NCBI GenBank assembly: GCA_964388615.1
Contig: CAYMBG010000006.1
Span: 1 to 50,929 of the forward strand
Source of the DNA: SLLW01 sp964388615
GTDB taxonomy: Bacteria > Bacteroidota > Rhodothermia > Balneolales > Natronogracilivirgulaceae
DNA length: 50,929 nucleotides
Reading direction: 5' to 3'
Positions 44,495-50,929 of the stretch are shown piece after piece. The position numbers and the translations under genes are program-made. How positions within the stretch are numbered: the first letter of the stretch is position 1; each line of letters begins with the position of its first letter. The notes below the pieces were generated by a model. The model made no database searches. It was not told the origin of the DNA and worked only from the letters and a program-made list of their open reading frames with translations.

Positions 44495-47400
44495 CACAAG
44501 CTTATTACAAATCACCCCCCCGTAAGATCTCCTTCCTGTTTGTCGCATTGATGGCGGTTGTCGTATCCGGATTATACACCATTCCGGAGAGTTCCCATGC
44601 CCAGAGAAACCCGGCCCACTATAACTATCCGCACAATCATCTGGAGTGGTACACCATAGAATCCGAACGATTCCTGATCCATTTCCAGGAGGGTAACAGC
44701 CGTCCGGCCCAGGTGGCATCCCGTATAGCCGAAGAAGTTTACGATCCCATCACCAATCTTTATGACCACGAGCCCGATCATAAGGTCAATATACTGATTA
44801 TCGACCGCCTTGATTACTCCAACGGAGCTGCATTTTTCTACGACAACAAAATAGAAATCTGGCTTCCTTCCCTCGACACTCCGCTTCGGGGAACACACAG
44901 CTGGCTGCGGAATGTGATCACCCACGAATTTACGCACATTGTACAGCTACAGGCCTCGATGAAACAAAGCCGGCGGGTGCCTGCCACTTACGTGCAATGG
45001 CTGTCATACGAGGATATCCGGCGCCCCGATGTACTCTACGGTTTTCCCAATGGCATCATCTCCTATCCCCTCTCGGGCATAAGCATGCCGGGCTGGCTGG
45101 CCGAGGGCACAGCGCAGTTCATGCACAGTGAAATTTTTTATGACTACTGGGATTCCCACCGTGACATGCTATTGCGTACCAGAATATTGGATGACAATTA
45201 CCTGGACCTTGAGACCATGGGTACATTCAGCTCGAAAACTTCCATGGAGAGGGAATTGGTTTATAACCAGGGTTTTGCATTTACCTATTATCTGGTTGAT
45301 CGTTTTGGACAACAAGTGGTGGCCGATATCACCCGCGCCTTCCGTCAGCGTGGCATGTACGATGTCCGTAAAGCGATTCAGCAAGCAACGGGCATCGACG
45401 GAAGGGAGGTCTTTGAGGATTGGATAACCGAATTGAAAGACCATTATACCCAAATGACGGATGAACTTGAAACAGAACCGGACAACCGCCGTTGGATAGA
45501 ACCTGTCGGTTTTTTCAATTTTCACGCTGCCTACTCCCCCGATGGAAAAAATATCGCCTACTTGTCCAACAAAATGACCGACGGGTCACTGGCGGCCCTC
45601 TATGTCGTAGACGCCGACACCAATGAACAAGACGAAGGTTTTGATGCGCGACTCTTCGAAAAACCTTCGCTGAGTCATGTTTCAAAACAAAAGCACCAAC
45701 ACGACCGGTCGCCCTCTTTAGCCCATTCGACCACAAATCACTCGTTACAAACCTGCAACAAGCACTCTGAGCCACTCCATTTCGACAACCAGAAACTATG
45801 GCGACTTGAAACATCCTTCAGCTACTCTCCTGATGGCAAGCAAATCGCCTACAGCCGTGCCCAACTAAATGCCCGGGGTGAACAATATCGTGATCTGTAC
45901 ACCTACGAATTGGAGTCAGATGAAAGTAAACGCCTGACCCACAGCAACCGCCTTCAGGATCCCGCATGGAGTCCCGGTGGTAATTTTCTCGCTGCCGGGA
46001 AAATCGAGGACGGGTCCCTGAACCTTCACTTTTTCGACCTTGAAAATGACACTTTACTCCGGGCCACCCACTTTCAGGATGGAGAACAAATCTACCGGCC
46101 CGTGTGGCACCCGGACGGTGACCGTCTTTTCTTTGCTTATTCTGATACCGCCCATCGTGGCATTTACCAAATTTCGATCCCAAACATCGACCAAGCCGAC
46201 GGCATAACTTCCCTTTACGGCAATCAAGACGGCAATGAAAAGGATTGGCACGAAAGCATAACACCGGTATTGGCCGGCTCCGGTGTCGATTATCGGGATC
46301 CGGTAGTGAGCAAAGATGGCCAATGGCTATACTACAGCGCTGATCACCACGGGATTTTTAACATATACCGGCTTTCTCTTGACGAAGGGTACACCGAGCA
46401 AATCACCAATGTGGCCGGCGGGGCATTCATGCCCTATCCCCACCCTGAAAAACAATTGCTGCTCTACTCTGAATTTGTCTCCGATGGATATAAAATCGCC
46501 GAACGTGACCTTTCAGAGCAGAAAAGTACCCCTTCCCGAATCGTGGATAGTGGATACCAGCAAAACACCGAACATCTCCCTTATCCCGGTACAGATCGTC
46601 CCGTCATGTCGGATCGTCTCTCATTCAGCCCGCATGCCCCCCGAATGTTCCTGAATCCGGATAATGACATCACTAACATCAGCAGGCTGAATCATTTTGA
46701 TGACTCCGATATCACTTCCCTGCCCGAAACAGCCATAGCTCAAGCCGATACCGGTATCTATCGGTATGACCTCCCCACGATTGGGACATCATCGGATCGT
46801 GAGTTTTATAGATACGAAGATCAGTTCACCTCCTTTCAATTTTTCCCGGTAATCCGGTTCGATAATTACTCACGCCTCCATGGCAGCAACAGCAGCCTGC
46901 TTACCAGCGGCAGGTTCGGAGATCTTGGAGATAATCTCTGGCGTGATGTGAAAATTGGAGCTTACTTCGCTTCCAGGGAAATGCGCGAACGCATCAGCAT
47001 TTACGGAGGGGCTCTGTTCGGACCCGGTTCACGACCTAGCAACGGTATCAGTAACTTTTTCAACCCGGGACGGCTTGTGGATCTCGACCGTGACCTGTTT
47101 CTGCAAGTAGAGTACGCGGGGCTGCCTTTCATAGAGCGACATTGGTCACCGACCATATCCGTCTCTTTCTTCAATATCAGACGCAATGTCAGCGACGGTT
47201 TACAAGTCGAAGAATTTCCGTGTACCTCTTGTATGCCCGACACCACCTCGGTAGATATCGCTTACGACATGTGGGAGGTTCAGGTCAATGCCATCAGCAA
47301 GATCAATAGATGGAGCCTTGTAGAACTGGCCTACTACTACAGCCCTTACAAAGTATCTACCGACTCGTTCTTCTCCCGTGAATTTCAACAGGAAGTCGCC

Positions 47401-48132
47401 GGTTCCACCTCCCGTTACTACAAAGGCTCAACATGGTCAGCCTCCTGGATGTTTGACTTGTCCATGCCGGACCGTCACGGAGATATCGCACCACTTGGAG
47501 CAAGCAGCCTAATCCGCTATCGATACCAACCCAGCGAATTGCTTGACTCCTATGATATCCGGGATGGAACACTGATCCCGGTCTATGACCAATACAATAA
47601 TCACTCTTTTGAAGCTGACCTTCGTTTCGGTTTTGTAGTCCGCGAACAACGAATGAACTTGCGCACCCGCTTTTTTAGCTACATCGACGGTCCCGATGAA
47701 TTTTTCTATCTCGATTATATCGGAGGAATGATCGGCATGCGCAGCTATCCCTACTTCGCTCTGGGTGGCACAACTACCGCTTTCTCGCAGCTATCCTGGT
47801 TCATACCCCTCAAAACCAACATCTACCAACAAATGGGACGAGTAACCCTTGACAAAGTGTTTCTTCGGATGTTTGCTGAAGCGGGTAATGGCTGGGGTGG
47901 CCCCCTGGATATCGATAAATCTCTTAAAACCGGCGTCGGCGCAGAGTTGCGTGTTGGCATGAATTCATACTATTTGTTTCCCAGCAGCTTCTTCATCAGC
48001 GCCGCATATGGCTTCAACTCCTACGACCTGCAACTGCCTGAGGCTTTTATTACTGATACCCAGGGTGGCAGAGTAGCATATGGCAATCAAATATTGATTA
48101 ATTTCGGTTTGTTGTTCGATTTTGACTTCTAA
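44491..48132 (+). CDS. Gluzincin peptidase, TolB-like propeller and outer-membrane barrel in one chain
   Basis: A 1213-residue exported protein. The TTG start at 44491 overlaps the stop of the previous gene (TTGA), so it is translationally coupled; the first internal ATG would cut the signal peptide, and TTG gives M-T-Q-A-Y-Y-K then a hydrophobic core ending near S-H-A-Q. An N-terminal peptidase MA-like domain has H145-E-F-T-H149 and G-W-L-A-E205-G-T-A-Q-F, a complete gluzincin site. Several PD40 propeller blades follow (Y-S-P-D-G-K-N-I-A-Y-L-S, Y-S-P-D-G-K-Q-I-A-Y-S-R, D-P-A-W-S-P-G-G). The last 400 or so residues form a surface-antigen type barrel ending L-I-N-F-G-L-L-F-D-F-D-F. Function is unknown; gene order ties it to T9SS. 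Confidence 0.82.
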   Translation: MTQAYYKSPPRKISFLFVALMAVVVSGLYTIPESSHAQRNPAHYNYPHNHLEWYTIESERFLIHFQEGNSRPAQVASRIAEEVYDPITNLYDHEPDHKVNILIIDRLDYSNGAAFFYDNKIEIWLPSLDTPLRGTHSWLRNVITHEFTHIVQLQASMKQSRRVPATYVQWLSYEDIRRPDVLYGFPNGIISYPLSGISMPGWLAEGTAQFMHSEIFYDYWDSHRDMLLRTRILDDNYLDLETMGTFSSKTSMERELVYNQGFAFTYYLVDRFGQQVVADITRAFRQRGMYDVRKAIQQATGIDGREVFEDWITELKDHYTQMTDELETEPDNRRWIEPVGFFNFHAAYSPDGKNIAYLSNKMTDGSLAALYVVDADTNEQDEGFDARLFEKPSLSHVSKQKHQHDRSPSLAHSTTNHSLQTCNKHSEPLHFDNQKLWRLETSFSYSPDGKQIAYSRAQLNARGEQYRDLYTYELESDESKRLTHSNRLQDPAWSPGGNFLAAGKIEDGSLNLHFFDLENDTLLRATHFQDGEQIYRPVWHPDGDRLFFAYSDTAHRGIYQISIPNIDQADGITSLYGNQDGNEKDWHESITPVLAGSGVDYRDPVVSKDGQWLYYSADHHGIFNIYRLSLDEGYTEQITNVAGGAFMPYPHPEKQLLLYSEFVSDGYKIAERDLSEQKSTPSRIVDSGYQQNTEHLPYPGTDRPVMSDRLSFSPHAPRMFLNPDNDITNISRLNHFDDSDITSLPETAIAQADTGIYRYDLPTIGTSSDREFYRYEDQFTSFQFFPVIRFDNYSRLHGSNSSLLTSGRFGDLGDNLWRDVKIGAYFASREMRERISIYGGALFGPGSRPSNGISNFFNPGRLVDLDRDLFLQVEYAGLPFIERHWSPTISVSFFNIRRNVSDGLQVEEFPCTSCMPDTTSVDIAYDMWEVQVNAISKINRWSLVELAYYYSPYKVSTDSFFSREFQQEVAGSTSRYYKGSTWSASWMFDLSMPDRHGDIAPLGASSLIRYRYQPSELLDSYDIRDGTLIPVYDQYNNHSFEADLRFGFVVREQRMNLRTRFFSYIDGPDEFFYLDYIGGMIGMRSYPYFALGGTTTAFSQLSWFIPLKTNIYQQMGRVTLDKVFLRMFAEAGNGWGGPLDIDKSLKTGVGAELRVGMNSYYLFPSSFFISAAYGFNSYDLQLPEAFITDTQGGRVAYGNQILINFGLLFDFDF

Positions 48133-48177
48133 TGGATTGATTTTTTTTGCACACTATATTGTTGACCCCTTTTTCTG

Positions 48178-49338
48178 ATGATTATGAAAAAAACCGGACA
48201 TCTTTTCCTAAAGAGCACTCTATTACTCATATCTGCCTTGATATCGGTAATTATGGTCACTACCCATGTCGCCATAGCCAATGATTCCAACAACAATTGG
48301 ACAACGGCGCAGAGTTTTTCCGCTCCATTTCTTAATCCGTCTTATTACACTCACAGTTACCAGGCAGGGATACGTGATACTCCGGATATACCCGATTTGA
48401 CATCCACCATCGCTTCCGGCAAATATTACAGCCATAAAGACTTTTCGCCAGAGCTTGCGGAAACAAAGAAAAACACCGGACTTCGTCTTTCTACAGGGTT
48501 TTCCGACCCGCTGCGCGTTGATTCCGCCAACATGAATGGTAACGGCTGGAACTCCGGATTCATGAATACGATCAGCGAAAACCCCGGCTATGGTTTTCTG
48601 GCTTCATTGGCAGTTCCGGGACTCGGACAAGCCGCCAACCGGCAATGGTGGAAAACCGCTCTTTTCGTAGCAGCAGAGGCTACGGCAATTGGGATATACC
48701 TTCACCGGGAAAACCGGGGCCGTGATGGGGAAAGGTATTACGAAGAGTTCGGGGATGAGCACTGGAGTGTGGTCAAATATGCCAGATATATTGTAAATAA
48801 TCACTATGATGAGCATGGTAAGCGTTTCGAAGAAATTGTTACCGACGAATTTCTGCAGGGAGATTGGGATCAACACATTGATTATGATGCGGAAGGCCTC
48901 CCCCTTCCGGTGTTTGACACCGATATCGAATGGAATATCATTGACCTCGATGCACTTAACGTGGCTGAGCGAGAGAGTTTATACGCAAACGGAAACCCTT
49001 TTTCTCACTCTGTTGAACCTTATGGCTCACAACAATATTACGAATTGATGAGTAAATATTATCAATTTGGTCCTGGCTGGAGAAAATGGGATTCCACACT
49101 TCATAACATTGACGAAGAGAGGATGCCGGAAGACTTTATTTATCACGCACGTATCGGATATGACTTCAACGATGATCTCAGTGTTGCCCGTAATATGGTC
49201 ACCTTATTGGTGGTCAATCATTTTGTAGCTGCTTTTGATGCCTATTTTACCCAGCAACTACGTCGGGCCCGCCTACAGCCGACAACTTCTATGGCTCACG
49301 GACTTCGTCCAACAATCGGCCTGAATTATCGTTTTTAG
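48178..49338 (+). CDS. DUF5683-like envelope protein
   Basis: A 386-residue exported protein; ATGs at 48178 and 48184 are both possible and give the same signal peptide. The central segment (about residues 138-180), S-L-A-V-P-G-L-G-Q-A-A-N-R-Q-W-W-K-T-A and the following helix I-G-I-Y-L-H-R-E-N, matches the P-G-L-G-Q-x-x-x-x-x-W-W-K core of DUF5683, a Bacteroidetes envelope family of unknown role. Compared with other DUF5683 proteins it carries a long hydrophilic insert rich in Tyr, Asp and Glu, then a C-terminal helix pair with L-L-V-V-N-H-F-V-A-A-F-D-A-Y and an N-Y-R-F end. It begins 45 bases after the gluzincin-barrel gene and so is likely in the same operon. Confidence 0.75.
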   Translation: MIMKKTGHLFLKSTLLLISALISVIMVTTHVAIANDSNNNWTTAQSFSAPFLNPSYYTHSYQAGIRDTPDIPDLTSTIASGKYYSHKDFSPELAETKKNTGLRLSTGFSDPLRVDSANMNGNGWNSGFMNTISENPGYGFLASLAVPGLGQAANRQWWKTALFVAAEATAIGIYLHRENRGRDGERYYEEFGDEHWSVVKYARYIVNNHYDEHGKRFEEIVTDEFLQGDWDQHIDYDAEGLPLPVFDTDIEWNIIDLDALNVAERESLYANGNPFSHSVEPYGSQQYYELMSKYYQFGPGWRKWDSTLHNIDEERMPEDFIYHARIGYDFNDDLSVARNMVTLLVVNHFVAAFDAYFTQQLRRARLQPTTSMAHGLRPTIGLNYRF

Positions 49339-49400
49339 TTAGTAGCGTCTCCCTGAAAAATTCTAAAAATTAATTGGTAAATGAACATACTGATATTATC

Positions 49401-49433
49401 CCGGACCCATCGGAATATTCCTTTTGTGTCCGG
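49401..49433. repeat. Nested palindromes upstream of the PASTA gene
   Basis: CCGGAC (49401-49406) and GTCCGG (49428-49433) are inverted copies enclosing a perfect 10-base palindrome GGAATATTCC (49412-49421). The unit lies 19 bases before the ATG at 49453. No T-run follows, so an operator or leader structure is likelier than a terminator. Confidence 0.4.
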
Positions 49434-49452
49434 AAATCAGTAATATTATAAC

Positions 49453-50301
49453 ATGAAAAAAGTTCTGATTTTTATTTATCATTTTTTTACCGACCGCAAG
49501 CTTTATTATCTGCTCTCCGGTCTGATTCTTTTTGGTGGTCTAAGTCTGATCGTCATGGACAGGTATATCATGCCGGCTTATACCAATTACGGAGAAGGTA
49601 TTACCGTGCCAAATGTAAACCGAATGCCACTTGAACAAGCTACCGCCATACTTGAAGATCGGGGGCTGCGGCATGAACTGGCGGCCAAAAGATCAAACGA
49701 GGCTTTCCCTCCGGATTATGTGATCGACCAGACCCCGGCCGCCGGCATGCTCGTTAAACCTGACCGAAAAATTTATATCACCGTCAACGCCACGAGTACC
49801 CCTACTGTGGTTGTTCCCGAAATTGAAGATTTATCTCTGAGAAACGCAACCATCCAACTTGAAAACTCCGGACTTCAGGTCGGTGAGATCACCTACGAAT
49901 CCTCCCGGTTTCGTAACAGCGTCCTGCGTCAGTCGATCCCCTCCGGTAGACGCGTTGAACAAAATACCATGGTGGATGTTGCAGTGGGTGATGGCCTGGG
50001 CAGCACGATGGTGGAGATTCCAGATCTCCACAACATGCATCTGACCGAAGCACAAAATACCCTCAGAGAGGCCGGCTTACGGGTAGGGTCCATACGTTTC
50101 GAGCCTTCTTACGAAGTTCAGCCCAACATCGTACTGGGATATGAACCCGATGACGAAACCGCCATCTATGAGGGAACCGCCATAGATCTGATCATCTCCG
50201 TCAGTCCGGAAGAGGAGGAAGAAGAGGAGAGCGGCCCCGTTATCATAGATGATTCAGAATCTGACGAATCCGAGGAAGTTTTTGACAATGATGAACCCTG
50301 A
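49453..50301 (+). CDS. Membrane protein with three PASTA domains
   Basis: A 282-residue protein with a short cytoplasmic N-terminus, one membrane segment (about residues 16-37) and an extracytoplasmic part of three PASTA domains: V-P-N-V-N-R-M-P-L-E-Q-A, V-P-E-I-E-D-L-S-L-R-N-A and I-P-D-L-H-N-M-H-L-T-E-A mark their starts. PASTA domains bind muropeptides or unlinked peptidoglycan and are usually part of kinases or penicillin-binding proteins; here they stand alone, without kinase or transpeptidase. The C-terminus is an acidic tail beginning with a run of Glu. rpe follows 60 bases downstream, suggesting co-transcription. Confidence 0.9.
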   Translation: MKKVLIFIYHFFTDRKLYYLLSGLILFGGLSLIVMDRYIMPAYTNYGEGITVPNVNRMPLEQATAILEDRGLRHELAAKRSNEAFPPDYVIDQTPAAGMLVKPDRKIYITVNATSTPTVVVPEIEDLSLRNATIQLENSGLQVGEITYESSRFRNSVLRQSIPSGRRVEQNTMVDVAVGDGLGSTMVEIPDLHNMHLTEAQNTLREAGLRVGSIRFEPSYEVQPNIVLGYEPDDETAIYEGTAIDLIISVSPEEEEEEESGPVIIDDSESDESEEVFDNDEP

Positions 50302-50361
50302 GTTTCCCATATTACAAATCTTATCCAAAGTCTTGAATAATTCCACCCGGGGTTACACAAT

Positions 50362-50929
50362 ATGATTCCCACCACACCACCAGTTATCGCACCCTCACTC
50401 CTGGCAGCGGATTTCCGCCATCTTGAAAGCGACATTAATCACGCCCTCAAAGGTGGTACAAACTGGCTTCACTGCGATATCATGGATGGCCATTTCGTTC
50501 CGAATATCAGTTTCGGACCCATGGTTGTTGAAGCCACCAGAGAAGCTACCGATGCCTTCCTCGATGTACACCTGATGATGGAAAAACCGGAACGTTATAT
50601 CCCCGTTTTTGCCGATAGCGGTGCCAATCTTATCACTGTTCATATTGAAACCTGCCCGCACATACATCAAACTCTGCAAATGATCCGTGACCAAGGCTGT
50701 CACACAGGAATAGCGGTGAACCCCGGGACTTCTCTCACTACCGTGCAGGCAATACTCGAAGACATTGACATGGTGCTGCTAATGACCGTCAATCCCGGAT
50801 TTGGCGGACAGAAATTTATCAAAGCCAGTTATGATCGCCTGCGTGAGCTTCTCCTGATGCGTAAACAGCAAAACAATAAATTCCTGATTCAGGTAGACGG
50901 CGGCGTAAACGGCCAAAACACCCGCAAGA
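50362..50929 (+). CDS. rpe: Ribulose-phosphate 3-epimerase, N-terminal part
   Basis: Interconverts ribulose 5-phosphate and xylulose 5-phosphate in the pentose phosphate pathway. The gene runs off the right end after 189 codons. The TIM-barrel motifs seen are A-P-S-L-L-A-A-D-F (catalytic Ser), H-C-D-I-M-D-G-H-F-V-P-N-I-S-F-G-P (metal His/Asp), D-V-H-L-M-M-E-K-P, T-V-H-I-E-T, A-V-N-P-G-T, M-T-V-N-P-G-F-G-G-Q-K-F and V-D-G-G-V-N (second metal Asp). All expected residues to that point are present. Confidence 0.95.
   Translation, partial: MIPTTPPVIAPSLLAADFRHLESDINHALKGGTNWLHCDIMDGHFVPNISFGPMVVEATREATDAFLDVHLMMEKPERYIPVFADSGANLITVHIETCPHIHQTLQMIRDQGCHTGIAVNPGTSLTTVQAILEDIDMVLLMTVNPGFGGQKFIKASYDRLRELLLMRKQQNNKFLIQVDGGVNGQNTRK

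Noticed and set aside
1..50929. CRISPR arrays, insertion sequences, prophage genes, tRNA or rRNA genes
   Set aside because: No regularly spaced repeats, transposase, integrase or phage motifs, and no cloverleaf or rRNA-like sequence were seen on either strand.

Overview
The window is a chromosomal stretch of moderate GC from a bacterium of the Fibrobacteres-Chlorobi-Bacteroidetes group. Balneolota or Rhodothermota fits best. The reasons are: a type IX secretion (T9SS) locus with porU and porV; secreted proteins ending in C-terminal sorting domains with an N-Y-P-N-P-F-N-P signature; a TonB-dependent receptor; Asp/Glu-rich proteins, which hint at a salty habitat; and weak or absent Shine-Dalgarno sequences before most starts. 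I see no prophage, insertion sequence, CRISPR array, rRNA or tRNA. The window is cut inside trmB at the left end and inside rpe at the right end.

Layout. 1-6.6 kb: the trmB end, a secreted metzincin protease exported by T9SS, a YhcC-type radical SAM gene, a TonB receptor and a small decayed adhesin-like fragment. 6.6-10.8 kb (minus strand): a PA0069-type radical SAM protein, a class III aminotransferase and a monothiol thioredoxin-like protein, probably one operon, then anmK. 10.9-16.4 kb: small or poorly known genes, including a beta-lactamase-fold protein without its catalytic residues, a cytidylate-kinase-like protein and an RsmI-like methyltransferase, then an ankyrin protein and rlmN. 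16.5-25.8 kb: central metabolism and stress genes (2-oxoacid:ferredoxin oxidoreductase korAB, a patatin fused to an outer-membrane barrel, two tandem universal stress proteins, acetyl-CoA synthetase). 26-35.8 kb: lexA, rplU-rpmA, a FAH-family hydrolase, an M23 peptidase, a RidA-like protein, a TPR lipoprotein, a transsulfuration enzyme, a small lipoprotein and a thiolase.

36-49.3 kb is the most interesting part: a co-directional, tightly spaced set made of porU (sortase), porV (outer-membrane shuttle), a large secreted protein with an M6-metalloprotease fold whose zinc motif is lost and which carries a propeller-like region and a sorting domain, a 1213-residue gluzincin/TolB-propeller/outer-membrane-barrel protein whose TTG start overlaps the previous stop, and a DUF5683-like envelope protein. 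A PASTA-domain membrane protein and rpe follow. The two large proteins are candidate accessory parts of the T9SS attachment or maturation machinery. This rests on gene order and domain content only.

Several enzymes of well-known families have substitutions at positions normally held to be catalytic: thiolase Cys378 to Ala, RidA Glu120 to Lys, RlmN Cys118-equivalent to Ser, the beta-lactamase-like SxxK Lys to Phe, and the M6 HExxH motif to ANxxN. These are read directly from the translation. Functional consequences are inference, and family comparisons are from memory.
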